From contig NZ_JAHDGE010000023.1 in assembly GCF_020627745.1 (NCBI RefSeq), forward strand, positions 1-47,632: a stretch of 47,632 bases of DNA, in the 5' to 3' direction. Under the pieces are notes generated by a model that saw nothing but the letters and a program-made list of their open reading frames with translations, was not told the origin of the DNA and searched no databases. The number at the start of each line of letters is the position of its first letter. The first letter of the stretch is position 1. Source of the DNA: Pseudooctadecabacter sp. Its GTDB lineage: Bacteria; Pseudomonadota; Alphaproteobacteria; Rhodobacterales; Rhodobacteraceae. Below are positions 34,501 to 42,625 of this stretch, in pieces. Position numbers and translations under genes: made by a program.

Positions 34501-34968
34501 GCACCGCAAATCAACCTTGGCGTGCCTGTCCTGATCCCCGAAGACTACGTGCCTGATCTGGACGTGCGTCTTGGCCTTTACCGTCGTCTCAGCGATCTGA
34601 CCACCAAAGTCGAACTCGAAGGATTCGCCGCCGAATTGATCGACCGTTTCGGGTCACTGCCCAAAGAGGTGAACACCCTCATGCTGGTCGTCCGCATCAA
34701 GGCCATGTGCAAACGCGCCGGCATCAGCCAGCTGGATGGCGGTCCAAAGGGCGCTGTCATCCGGTTTCACAACGACAAATTCATCTCCCCCGAAGGGCTT
34801 GTCGAATTTATCGAAGACCAGCGCGGCCAGGCCAAGGTTAAGGACAACAAAATCGTCATCCGCCGCGACTGGCCCAACGACCGCGCCAAAATCCAGGGCG
34901 CGTTCGGCATTGCCCGCGATCTGGCCGCTAAGGTCAAGGATGCCAAGAAAAAGGCCGCGCCCGCCTGA
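31522..34968 (+). CDS. mfd: Transcription-repair coupling factor Mfd
   Basis: A 1148-residue Mfd, which removes RNA polymerase stalled at DNA lesions and recruits UvrA. The N-terminal UvrB-like part opens PEGFDARLILAEAEKGPVVHV and contains GDYAVRGGIIDIYPP. The CarD-like RNA-polymerase interaction domain starts near residue 473 (LTPGDLVVHVDHGVGRYLGLE). The translocase has Walker A GDVGFGKTEVAIRAAF near 620-635, DEEQHFGV near 722, TATPIPRTLQLSLSGVRELS, and the Mfd motif QIRGRVGRSKTRAYAYL. The C-terminal D7-type domain follows. All motor motifs are intact and the length is normal. It appears monocistronic or transcribed together with the small membrane protein before it. Confidence 0.98.
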   Translation: MAHSKHITVSGAPEGFDARLILAEAEKGPVVHVCRDDKRLEATRAALAFFAPDMPVIIFPGWDCLPYDRVSPNADISAARMAVLAGLAHAMPDRFVLLTTVNAATQKVPARDVLREAAFSARVGGRIDEKALRAFLVRMGFTQAPTVTEPGDYAVRGGIIDIYPPGQSGPVRLDLFGDDLDGARRFDPATQRTTEKLDLIELAPVSEVILDDAAITRFRQTYRLEFGAAGTDDPLYEAVSAGKKHAGVEHWMGFFHDHLETLFDYLPGATITLDDQNAAQREARWVSIADQYDARREAMLAKGRMDSVYKPAPPEGLYLDNAAWEAATAAFRTLQFNALPQATGPGVIDAGGRIGRDFAPERQQESISLFGALADHVKVKLQERPVIIASYSEGARERLMGLIEDEGVGEAIPVTDFSRVGKTGLHLAVLALEHGFEAKDLVVISEQDVLGDRLIRQTKRKRRAENFLTETQSLTPGDLVVHVDHGVGRYLGLEVVTAAGAAHECLLLEYAENSKLYLPVENIELLSRFGHEVGLLDKLGGGAWQAKKAKLKERIREMAERLIRVAAERALRTAPALTPPDGMWDQFLARFPYAETDDQLAAISDVLEDLGSGQPMDRLVCGDVGFGKTEVAIRAAFVAAMSGVQVAIIAPTTLLARQHYKNFAERFRGFPINVRPLSRFVGTKEATETREGIAKGTVDIVIGTHALLAKSIRFKNLGFIVIDEEQHFGVQHKERLKQMRTDIHVLTLTATPIPRTLQLSLSGVRELSIIGTPPVDRLAIRTYVSEFDTVTLREALLREHYRGGQSFFVVPRISDLPEIEEFLKEQVPEVSYITANGQMAAGELDDRMNAFYDGKYDVLLATTIVESGLDIPTANTMIVHRADMFGLAQLYQIRGRVGRSKTRAYAYLTYKPRQKLTPQAEKRLKVLGSIDTLGAGFTLASQDLDIRGAGNLLGEEQSGQMREVGYELYQSMLEEQIAKIKSGEVTLVEDGQWAPQINLGVPVLIPEDYVPDLDVRLGLYRRLSDLTTKVELEGFAAELIDRFGSLPKEVNTLMLVVRIKAMCKRAGISQLDGGPKGAVIRFHNDKFISPEGLVEFIEDQRGQAKVKDNKIVIRRDWPNDRAKIQGAFGIARDLAAKVKDAKKKAAPA

Positions 34969-35002
34969 CGCGGGCCAAAACCCGCCGAACTGCAACTTGG
35001 TG

Positions 35003-35031
35003 CTGACAGGTCGCAAAATCCCGCCTATAGT
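35003..35031 (+). promoter_or_regulatory. Near-consensus sigma-70 promoter for the SYLF lipoprotein
   Basis: CTGACA (35003-35008), exact 17-base spacer, TATAGT (35026-35031): five of six matches in each box. Initiation near 35038 leaves a leader of about 42 bases with a CGGGG/CCCCG hairpin and a GAGG ribosome site. Confidence 0.75.
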
Positions 35032-35079
35032 TCTGCCCATAACGGGGAAAAACCCCGAACCTAGAGGCACGAGGCAGTT

Positions 35080-35637
35080 ATGACCCTTCTTTCAAGACGC
35101 AATTTTGCGCTATCCGCGCTGGCGACCACCACCCTGTCCGCATGTGGCAATGGCATCGGCGGCGACGGCGCAGCCCAGATCGACGCCCGCGTCGACAGCA
35201 CCCTGTCATTTATGTACAACAATTACCCCGGCACGCGGGATTTGGCGAACAAGGCCAGCGGCATGTTGGTCATGCCTGTCGTCACCGAAGCGGGCCTTGG
35301 ATTGGGGGCATCCTTCGGGCGCGGCGCGCTGAAGGTCGGGGAAACCACGGTCGATTACTATTCCGCCGCCGCCGGCAGCGCGGGTTTGCAAATCGGCGCG
35401 CAGCAGTATTCCACCGTGTTGTTCTTCATGACGCAGGATGCACTGATCGACTTCCGCCGTGCGAACGGCTGGGCCGCCGGGGCTGACATTGAATATGCGC
35501 TCAACGACACTGGCGAAACCCTGCGGGCTGAAACGACGACGTCCCTGTCACCGGTGATTGCCGTGGTCTTCGCGCAGGCCGGGTTCCGGGCCGGTGCCAC
35601 CATCGAAGGCACCAAGTACACGCGGATCATTCCGTAA
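35080..35637 (+). CDS. SYLF/Ysc84-domain lipoprotein
   Basis: A 185-residue envelope lipoprotein. The N-terminus has paired arginines and a lipobox (LSRRNFALSALATTTLSAC), predicting lipidation at Cys22; the RR suggests possible Tat export. The remainder is the SYLF (Ysc84-like) lipid-binding domain: DLANKASGMLVMPVVTEAGLGLGASFGRGALKVG, then YYSAAAGSAGLQIGAQQYSTVLFFMTQDAL, and the C-terminal AVVFAQAGFRAGATIEGTKYTRI. Family members bind phosphoinositides in eukaryotes; the bacterial role is unknown. A strong promoter lies upstream. Its stop codon directly abuts the stop of the convergent dehydrogenase gene (TAATTA). Confidence 0.9.
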   Translation: MTLLSRRNFALSALATTTLSACGNGIGGDGAAQIDARVDSTLSFMYNNYPGTRDLANKASGMLVMPVVTEAGLGLGASFGRGALKVGETTVDYYSAAAGSAGLQIGAQQYSTVLFFMTQDALIDFRRANGWAAGADIEYALNDTGETLRAETTTSLSPVIAVVFAQAGFRAGATIEGTKYTRIIP

Positions 35638-38043
35638 TTACGCTCTGAGCCGTTTACCCTTGGGATCAAAGGGCGGCTCAGCCAGCACCACGCCACGGTG
35701 GGCTTTGCCAAGGATCATAACGTCAACCTCTGTGCCGGCGGGGGTGTCTTTGAGGTACCCCAACGCCAGCGACATACCGACCGAATAGCCATAGGTGCCC
35801 GATGTCACACGACCGACAGGCGTGCCGTCAGGGCGGAAAACCGGCTCTCCTCCGGTGGCGTCGGCGGTGTCCACCTCCGTCACATGAATCAAGGACAGAA
35901 CTTCACGTGATGGATTATCTTTAATCCGTAAATATTTGTCTCTGTGCAGAAATTCCTTATCCGACTTGATCAGTCGGTCAAGCCCGACCTCTTGCGGCCA
36001 GTATTCGGGGCTGTATTCGCGCCCCCATGATCCATAGCCCTTTTCAATGCGTAAGGACATCAGCGCGCGGCTGCCGACGGGGCCGCCCTCCAATTCACCT
36101 GCCGCGTCCAGAAGTGATTTGTAAACAACGGCTTGATCCTCTTCCTTACAGTGGATTTCCCATCCCAGATCACCCGTAAAGGACACGCGCAGGGCGAGGC
36201 ATGTCACGCCCGCAAGCTCCAGCCACTTGGACCGCATGAAAGGGAAATCCGCAGTCTCCAATGAGGTATTCGTCAATGTCTGCAACGCCTTACGCGCCAA
36301 AGGTCCTGCCACGTTGAACCCGCACCAACTGTCCGTGCGGCTTTCAAATGTGGTGCCGTCGGGCAAGGGCACCATCGCCCAGAACCGCTGGTGATACCGT
36401 TCGGCCATGCCCGACCCGATGATCCAGAATTCATCTTCACCCATGCGGGTCACGGTAAAGTCCCCCGCGATCCCGCCATTGACCCCGATGAGCGGCGTCA
36501 GGCAGGACCGGCCCACCGCCTGTGGCATCCGGTTCGCAAAGACCGCATTCAGCCAGCTTTCCGCGTCCGGTCCGGTGCAGACGTATTTGGCAAAGTTTGA
36601 AATATCAATGATCCCGACCGACTGGCGTAACATCTTCGCCTCGCGCCCGACGCTGTTGAACCACGGCTGGCGGGTGAAACCCGCGCTGTCGGGCACATCG
36701 GCGTCAAAATAGGCAGGATGTTCCCAACCGTAATTCAGCCCGAACACCGCCCCCATGTCACGTTGCATGTCATAGACGGGGCGCACGCGAACCGGCCGGC
36801 CTGCCTCGCGTTCCTCACCGGGGAAATGAATTTTGAACCGGTGTGCGTATTGGTCCCCGACGCGGGCTTTGGTGAATTTTGCATCGGCCCATTTGCCAAA
36901 TCTTGAAACATCCCATGCAAACATGTCGTAAGTCGACTCGCCTTTCGTGATCCATTCTGCCGCCATCAGGCCCATCCCGCCCGACTGGCTGAACCCCGGA
37001 ATGATCCCGTTGCAGCAAAAGTAGTTCCGCAGATCGGGATGCGGACCAAACAGCACATTGGAATCCGGTGACCAGATCATGGGGCCATTGATGACCCGCT
37101 TGATCCCGGCCTCACCCACTGCGGGCACCCGGTCGATGGCGCGCATCATGTTGTCCTCGATGCGTTCCAGATCGTCAGCGAACAGCTCATGCCCGAACCC
37201 TTGGGGCGTGCCGTCCTCAGCCCAGAACCGGACATCCTTTTCGTAGGCCCCCACCAGCAAGCCCTGCCCCTCCTGACGCAGGTAATACTCCCCGTCGCGG
37301 TCTGCGACCGATGGCAACCGGCGGTCCAGGGCTGCAATTTCGGCAATCGTTTCGGTCACAAAATACTGGTGCTCAGTGGGCAACAGCGGCAGTTCGATCC
37401 CCGCCAGTTTCGCCACTTCGCGGCCCCAAAGTCCGGCGGCATTGATCACCCATTCGGCGTGAATATCGCCCTTTGGCGTCTCGACGATCCATGTCCCGTC
37501 GGGCTGCTGCACGGTCGCCGTGACGGGGCAAAAGCGGATAATCTCGGCCCCGCGCTGGCGCGCGCCGATGGCGTAGGCGTTGGTCACGCCTGACGGGTCC
37601 ACATTGCCGCCGTCGGGTTCGAACATGATGCAGCGGATGCCATCGTAATTGACCAACGGATGCAGCCGCTCGGCCTCCGCCCGATCCACCTCATGGAAGT
37701 TCATGCCGTAAAATCGGGCCTTCGCGGCCTGCAACCGCAACTGGTGTTCGCGGTCTTCGGTCTGCGCAAGATACAGCGATCCGGGCTGGAATACACCACA
37801 GGACTGGCCGGTCTCCTCCTCCAGTTCATTGTACAAATTCATCGTATAGTGCTGAATACGCGAGATATTTGTGCTGTCGTGCAGGCCGTGGATGTTGGCC
37901 GCTGCGTGCCATGTGGACCCCGATGTCAACTCGTCCCGTTCAAGAAGCACCACATCCGTCCAACCCAATTTGGCCAGATGGTACAGGATCGAACAGCCGA
38001 TTACGCCGCCTCCGATGACGACAGCTTGGGCGTGGGTGCGCAT
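35638..38043 (-). CDS. FAD/GcvT-type N-methyl dehydrogenase (dimethylglycine dehydrogenase-like), paralogue A
   Basis: An 801-residue fused enzyme: N-terminal DAO-type FAD domain (GGGVIGCSILYHL at 11-23), central FAD-oxidoreductase domain, and C-terminal aminomethyltransferase (GcvT) domain (about 430-795, including MSLRIEKGYGSWGREYSPEYWPQEVGLD). His46 in SGSTWHAAA matches the histidine that covalently holds FAD in dimethylglycine dehydrogenase. Such enzymes demethylate N-methyl compounds and pass the one-carbon unit to tetrahydrofolate. The ATG at 38043 is preferred over one 7 codons upstream because GGAGG lies 6 bases before it. The substrate (dimethylglycine, sarcosine or a related amine) is not determined. 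A paralogue lies at 39581. Confidence 0.9.
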   Translation of the reverse strand: MRTHAQAVVIGGGVIGCSILYHLAKLGWTDVVLLERDELTSGSTWHAAANIHGLHDSTNISRIQHYTMNLYNELEEETGQSCGVFQPGSLYLAQTEDREHQLRLQAAKARFYGMNFHEVDRAEAERLHPLVNYDGIRCIMFEPDGGNVDPSGVTNAYAIGARQRGAEIIRFCPVTATVQQPDGTWIVETPKGDIHAEWVINAAGLWGREVAKLAGIELPLLPTEHQYFVTETIAEIAALDRRLPSVADRDGEYYLRQEGQGLLVGAYEKDVRFWAEDGTPQGFGHELFADDLERIEDNMMRAIDRVPAVGEAGIKRVINGPMIWSPDSNVLFGPHPDLRNYFCCNGIIPGFSQSGGMGLMAAEWITKGESTYDMFAWDVSRFGKWADAKFTKARVGDQYAHRFKIHFPGEEREAGRPVRVRPVYDMQRDMGAVFGLNYGWEHPAYFDADVPDSAGFTRQPWFNSVGREAKMLRQSVGIIDISNFAKYVCTGPDAESWLNAVFANRMPQAVGRSCLTPLIGVNGGIAGDFTVTRMGEDEFWIIGSGMAERYHQRFWAMVPLPDGTTFESRTDSWCGFNVAGPLARKALQTLTNTSLETADFPFMRSKWLELAGVTCLALRVSFTGDLGWEIHCKEEDQAVVYKSLLDAAGELEGGPVGSRALMSLRIEKGYGSWGREYSPEYWPQEVGLDRLIKSDKEFLHRDKYLRIKDNPSREVLSLIHVTEVDTADATGGEPVFRPDGTPVGRVTSGTYGYSVGMSLALGYLKDTPAGTEVDVMILGKAHRGVVLAEPPFDPKGKRLRA

Positions 38044-38142
38044 TGGGGTCCTCCGGTGGGCCATGGGTTTCCCCCAGCAGACGGTCTGAGCCGCGCCGTC
38101 ACTTGGCCCTAACCGACATATCCCGTCGCATTTCGCCCGCGT

Positions 38143-39444
38143 CTAGCCGTTCGTCACCTCGGCCGGGGTCTGGTCCCGCAGCCGTTCCAGATCCTGACCG
38201 TAATCCATCTTTTTCTCCGCCCGTTTGAACGCACGTTTGGCGGCTTCGACGGCGGCCTCCGACAAATCGTCGTCGGGATGGCGCGACAGATGGTCGAGGG
38301 CCTTTTGCAAGGCCAGCTGGACCTCAACAATGCCACCGCCATCGCGCGCAATGGGGTCAAAGCCGTCCTCGACAAGGCTGGCCGCCTCAAGCGGGGGCAG
38401 CCACAGTCGCGGATGGGCCACTTCCACATCGGTGCGGTCCATCTCACTGCGGTATCCGTCGAAAATGCGCGCCATGCGTCCGACCACATCAATCGCGGTT
38501 CCCGGATCGTTGATCCCCGGACTAAGCGCTTTCGACCCGATCTCACCCAGCACGATCAAGCCAAACCGCGGGTCCTGTTCAAAGGTCCGCAAATCCCCGA
38601 TCGAGATGCTTTCGTTCAATTTGTCAAAGATGCCGTCGGTTTTCGCGGTGATATAGGCAATCGCCTCTCCCTTATACACAAAGTGCCCGACAGGCGTGCT
38701 GAAGTAGATGTCGATGTCTTCCTTTTCTGCCAGTTCGGCCAGCTGCTGTTCATAAATGAACTGGATGTAGCCTGTCTCATCCGCCTTGACGGCCACCGCA
38801 TCATCGGGGACGGCGTCCATATCCGTCAGGGGATTGGCCCCCAGACAGGGGTTTTCCATCCTCAACGAAAAGGCGGCCTTTGTCTTTTCCTCAATCCGGC
38901 GGGTCGTCTCAATCAGGCTGCCCAAGGTCTGCAAATGCACGATCCAGCGCACAATCGCGATGATGATCAGGATAAGGATGATGATGGTGAAGCAAAACAG
39001 GACCACGACCTGATCGTCGGAAAAAAGTTGTGTTTCCAACAAGATGATTGAGGCCAGCGCATAAATATAGGCACCAACAAGCGTGGACAATGTGGTTTGG
39101 GTGATTTGGTCATCCATCATCAGACGATGGATACGCGGGGTCCACTGGCTTGAGGCGGACCGGAACACGGACACCATCACGGTCAGTGAAAACGTCGTCA
39201 CCGCCAGCATGGAATTCGCGATGATTTGCAACAGGGATCCGATCGACCCCGCGCCGATTACGTCCTTGATCCCGTCGGGGATGAATGGCTCTGTCAGTCG
39301 TGCGACGATAATGGCCAGCAACGACATGAAACCGATCAGGGCAATACGCACCCACAGTTTATTGAACTGCCGTCTGAGTTTTCGGACAAAGGTCGTTTCC
39401 CCGACCGTATCCAGCCCCTTGGAAAATACTTGGTTTATCTGCAC
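38143..39444 (-). CDS. DUF2254 family membrane protein
   Basis: About 433 residues. Four membrane segments lie in the first 165 residues (RIALIGFMSLLAIIVARLTEP, SIGSLLQIIANSMLAVTTFSLTVMVSVF, TLSTLVGAYIYALASIILLET and VVVLFCFTIIILILIIIAIVRWIVH), followed by a soluble C-terminal domain with DUF2254 features SPGINDPGTAIDVVGRMARIF and IQFIYEQQLAELA. The frame runs into the opposite-strand dehydrogenase start; the GTG at 39444, with AAGGG upstream, gives the usual family length and avoids that overlap. The family is uncharacterised. It lies between the two dehydrogenase paralogues but shares no obvious functional tie with them. Confidence 0.85.
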   Translation of the reverse strand: MQINQVFSKGLDTVGETTFVRKLRRQFNKLWVRIALIGFMSLLAIIVARLTEPFIPDGIKDVIGAGSIGSLLQIIANSMLAVTTFSLTVMVSVFRSASSQWTPRIHRLMMDDQITQTTLSTLVGAYIYALASIILLETQLFSDDQVVVLFCFTIIILILIIIAIVRWIVHLQTLGSLIETTRRIEEKTKAAFSLRMENPCLGANPLTDMDAVPDDAVAVKADETGYIQFIYEQQLAELAEKEDIDIYFSTPVGHFVYKGEAIAYITAKTDGIFDKLNESISIGDLRTFEQDPRFGLIVLGEIGSKALSPGINDPGTAIDVVGRMARIFDGYRSEMDRTDVEVAHPRLWLPPLEAASLVEDGFDPIARDGGGIVEVQLALQKALDHLSRHPDDDLSEAAVEAAKRAFKRAEKKMDYGQDLERLRDQTPAEVTNG

Positions 39445-39580
39445 GTGTTGCCCTTTGTCCAACGTCACGCCGGTCAAATAGCGCGGTATCGACGGAAGGC
39501 GACGGATGGCGTCGATTCTGTCTTGGCAGCGGCCATTTGTTTTGGCCAAGGTGGGCCAAACCAGTGCCCGGAGGCCACAC

Positions 39581-41971
39581 ATGAAAACCACATCCCGTGT
39601 CGTCATCATCGGAGGCGGCGTCGTCGGCGCATCGGTTCTGTACCACCTGACCAAGCTGGGCTGGTCCGATGTCATGTTGCTGGAACGTGCGGAACTGACG
39701 TCCGGGTCCACATGGCATGCCGCCGGAGGGTTTCACACCCTGAACGGCGACACCAATATGGCCGCGCTGCAGGGATATACCATCAAACTCTATCGTGAGC
39801 TTGAGGAGATCACCGGTCTGTCGTGCGGTCTGCACCATGTAGGCGGCGTCACACTGGCGGACAATGCGGACAGGTTCGACATGCTGGTCGCCGAACGGGC
39901 CAAGCACCGCTACATGGGGCTAGAGACCGAAATTATCGGCCCCGAAGAGATCCGCAAAATCGCGCCGATCACCAACACGGATGGCATTCTGGGCGCTTTG
40001 TACGATCCCCTTGACGGGCATCTGGACCCGTCCGGCACAACCCACGCCTACGCCAAGGCCGCGCGCATGGGTGGGGCCACCATCGAAACCCACACCATGG
40101 TCACGGCCACCACTCAAAGGGCGGATGGCACATGGGATGTGGTCACGGATAAGGGCACGATCCACACGGAACATGTGGTCAACGCAGGCGGGCTTTGGGC
40201 GCGCGAAGTGGCTGCGATGGCGGGCATCTATGCCCCCCTGCATCCGATGGAACACCAATACATCGTCACCGATGACGTGCCCGAGATCATGGAGCGTGAC
40301 GCCGAACACCCCCACGTCATGGACCCAGCCGGGGAAAGCTATCTGCGTCAGGAAGGGCGCGGATTATGCATCGGCTTTTACGAACAGCCCTGCCGGCCGT
40401 GGGCCGTGGACGGCACGCCGTGGTCCTTTGGCGCTGAATTGCTACCCGATGATCTGGACAAAATCGAGGACAGCATCGAATTCGCCTACAACCGTTTTCC
40501 CGCGCTGGCCCGTGCCGGTGTGAAGACTGTCGTCCATGGGCCGTTCACCTTTGCGCCCGATGGCAACCCGCTGGTGGGCCCTGTGCCCGGCATGCGCGGC
40601 TATTGGTCCGCCTGCGGGGTCATGGCGGGGTTCAGCCAAGGCGGCGGCGTCGGTCTGATGCTGGCCCAATGGATGATCCACGGCGAATGCGAACGCGATG
40701 TGACGGCCATGGATGTGGCGCGGTTCGGGGATTGGATCACGCCGGGCTACACCCGTCCCAAGGTGATTGAAAACTATCAAAAACGGTTCTCCGTGGCCTA
40801 CCCGAACGAAGAACTGCCCGCCGCACGACCCCACCGCACCACGCCGATGTACGACATCTTCACAAGCCATGGCGCTGTCTGGGGCCATCAATACGGGCTT
40901 GAGGTGCCCAATTACTTTGCCCAAGGCGATGAACCTACGTTTGAAACACCGTCCTTCCGCCGATCCGACGCCTTTGACGCCATCGCGCGTGAGGTCAAGG
41001 GGGTACGCTCGAACGTCGGAATAACCGAGGTGCATAACTTCGGCAAATACCGCATCACTGGCGCCCATGCGCGCAGCTGGCTGAACCGCATCATGGCCGG
41101 TCGTATCCCCAAAGAGGGTCGCATATCCCTGACGCCTATGTTGTCGCCCAAAGGCAAGCTGCTGGGCGATTTCACGGTGTCCTGTACCGGCGAAAACAGC
41201 TTTCACCTGACGGCCAGCTACGGCGCACAGGCCCAACACATGCGGTGGTTCCTGCAACATCAAGAAGATGGCGTAAGTATCGAAAATATCAGCGATAAAC
41301 TCAATGGGTTCTCCATCGCCGGACCACATGCAACCGACCTTCTGGCCGCTTGTACCCGCGACGATACGGACATGCGGTTCCTCGACACACGCTCCATGAC
41401 CATCGGCCAGACGGCCTGCACCGTCCAGCGGGTCAGCTACACCGGTGATCTGGGGTATGAGATTTATTGCGATCCCATGGACCAACGCGCCCTGTGGACA
41501 ACTTTGTGGACGGCCGGTCAGCCCATGGGCCTCAGCCTGTTCGGGATGCGCGCGATCATGTCCCTCAGGCTGGACCGGCATTTTGGCAGCTGGATGCGCG
41601 AATTCAGCCCTGATTATACCGCCAAAGAAACCGGGATGGACCGGTTTATCCAATGGGACAAAGACTTTATCGGCAAAGAGGCTGCCGCGGCGGATGATCC
41701 CGACCGGCAACTGGTAACCTTCATCGTCGATGCAACAGATACGGATGTCACCGCCTATGAGCCGATCTTTCTGGATGATGAGGTCATCGGGTTCTGCACC
41801 TCCGGCGGCTATTCTCACCATCTGGGCAAATCCATCGCCTTCGGGCTGATCCCCAAAGGACAGGTGGCCGAAGGTCTGCGGGTTGAGGTTGAACTGCTGG
41901 GCGACCGCCGCCCCGCCACATTGATCACAACCCCGCTCTTTGATCCCGACGGCAGCCGGTTGCGCGCATGA
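39581..41971 (+). CDS. FAD/GcvT-type N-methyl dehydrogenase, paralogue B
   Basis: A 796-residue enzyme with the same three-part layout as paralogue A: FAD domain (GGGVVGASVLYHL at 11-23), central oxidoreductase region, and GcvT domain (about 425-795, MSLRLDRHFGSWMREFSPDYTAKETGMD). His46 in SGSTWHAAG is again the expected covalent flavin site. The first 50 residues are nearly the same as in paralogue A, the rest is clearly diverged, which suggests different substrates within methylated-amine catabolism (dimethylglycine/sarcosine type). GGAGG 6 bases before the ATG decides the start. It is divergent from DUF2254 and followed by two intergenic repeats. Confidence 0.9.
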   Translation: MKTTSRVVIIGGGVVGASVLYHLTKLGWSDVMLLERAELTSGSTWHAAGGFHTLNGDTNMAALQGYTIKLYRELEEITGLSCGLHHVGGVTLADNADRFDMLVAERAKHRYMGLETEIIGPEEIRKIAPITNTDGILGALYDPLDGHLDPSGTTHAYAKAARMGGATIETHTMVTATTQRADGTWDVVTDKGTIHTEHVVNAGGLWAREVAAMAGIYAPLHPMEHQYIVTDDVPEIMERDAEHPHVMDPAGESYLRQEGRGLCIGFYEQPCRPWAVDGTPWSFGAELLPDDLDKIEDSIEFAYNRFPALARAGVKTVVHGPFTFAPDGNPLVGPVPGMRGYWSACGVMAGFSQGGGVGLMLAQWMIHGECERDVTAMDVARFGDWITPGYTRPKVIENYQKRFSVAYPNEELPAARPHRTTPMYDIFTSHGAVWGHQYGLEVPNYFAQGDEPTFETPSFRRSDAFDAIAREVKGVRSNVGITEVHNFGKYRITGAHARSWLNRIMAGRIPKEGRISLTPMLSPKGKLLGDFTVSCTGENSFHLTASYGAQAQHMRWFLQHQEDGVSIENISDKLNGFSIAGPHATDLLAACTRDDTDMRFLDTRSMTIGQTACTVQRVSYTGDLGYEIYCDPMDQRALWTTLWTAGQPMGLSLFGMRAIMSLRLDRHFGSWMREFSPDYTAKETGMDRFIQWDKDFIGKEAAAADDPDRQLVTFIVDATDTDVTAYEPIFLDDEVIGFCTSGGYSHHLGKSIAFGLIPKGQVAEGLRVEVELLGDRRPATLITTPLFDPDGSRLRA

Positions 41972-42006
41972 TCTTCATCTGGCCCAGAAAACTCCCGCCG
42001 GAGGCC
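41971..42006 (-). repeat. Intergenic repeat, GGCCTCCGG..GGGAGTTTT..GGCCAGATGAAGA type, copy 2
   Basis: On the minus strand this reads GGCCTCCGGCGGGAGTTTTC then GGGCCAGATGAAGAT, nearly the same as the copy at 15454-15490. It begins at the last base of the dehydrogenase stop codon and abuts the AT-rich palindrome at 42006. CCTCCGG/CCGGAGG pairing may make it a terminator. Confidence 0.6.
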
Positions 42007-42027
42007 CTAAAATTCGAGAATTTTAGG
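42006..42027. repeat. Perfect AT-rich palindrome (repeat family copy 2)
   Basis: CCTAAAATTC (42006-42015), GA, GAATTTTAGG (42018-42027): ten perfect base pairs. The same core lies at 29806-29829. It sits 8 bases before the GTG start of the next gene, so it may act as a terminator for the gene upstream or affect translation of the one downstream. Confidence 0.65.
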
Positions 42028-42034
42028 TTCCGCC

Positions 42035-42625
42035 GTGGAAGATAAAGCGCAGATTCCGACGGTGATCCTCGCCGCGGGCCGTTCTTCGCGCATGGGCGCG
42101 CGTGACAAATTACTGGAAGATATTGACGGCCTCCCCCTCCTCAGACGACAGGTGGAGCGGGCGCTGGAGAGTGGCTTGGTGATCGTCACCCTGCCCTCCG
42201 CCGATCATCCGCGCGCCGCTGTTGTGCCCGCCCGAGCGACCATTGTTGTCGTTGCGGGGCAAATGTCTGACAGCATCCGCGCGGGGATCGCTGCGGTGCC
42301 CGTTGATGCCCCCGGTGTGGTCATCCTGCCCGCCGATATGCCCGATATCACCGCCGCAGATATCTCCGCCGTCAAGGCAGCAGCGACGGATGATATAGCA
42401 ATCGTGCGCGCGGCCACGCAGGATGGGAAACCGGGCCATCCGATCTACTTTGCCCGCAAGACTTTCTCTGATTTCAACATATTAGAGGGTGATCGTGGCG
42501 CATTTCGCATTTGCGAAAACTGGCCGGACGACACCAAAATTGTCCCGCTCAACGGACAACGGGCGCGCCTTGATCTGGACACGCCCGAAGATTGGGATCG
42601 TTATCGGAACCGGTCTAGGCCGTAA
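42035..42625 (+). CDS. MobA/MocA-like nucleotidyltransferase
   Basis: A 196-residue NTP-transferase of the molybdopterin cytidylyl/guanylyl-transferase type. The nucleotide-binding N-terminus is ILAAGRSSRMGARDKLLEDIDGLPLLRR, the metal-binding region VVILPADMPDITAADI, then GHPIYFARKTF and the C-terminal RLDLDTPEDWDRY. The family (MocA/MobA-like) adds CMP or GMP to molybdopterin for molybdenum hydroxylases, but no molybdoenzyme is adjacent here. The start is GTG, just after a palindrome, with GGAGG-like bases absent, so the exact start is moderately sure. It overlaps the end of the convergent Hint gene by 11 bases. Confidence 0.85.
   Translation: MEDKAQIPTVILAAGRSSRMGARDKLLEDIDGLPLLRRQVERALESGLVIVTLPSADHPRAAVVPARATIVVVAGQMSDSIRAGIAAVPVDAPGVVILPADMPDITAADISAVKAAATDDIAIVRAATQDGKPGHPIYFARKTFSDFNILEGDRGAFRICENWPDDTKIVPLNGQRARLDLDTPEDWDRYRNRSRP

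Noticed and set aside
40442..41821. 459-residue minus-strand frame opposite dehydrogenase B
   Set aside because: Antisense shadow; the plus-strand frame has FAD and GcvT motifs.
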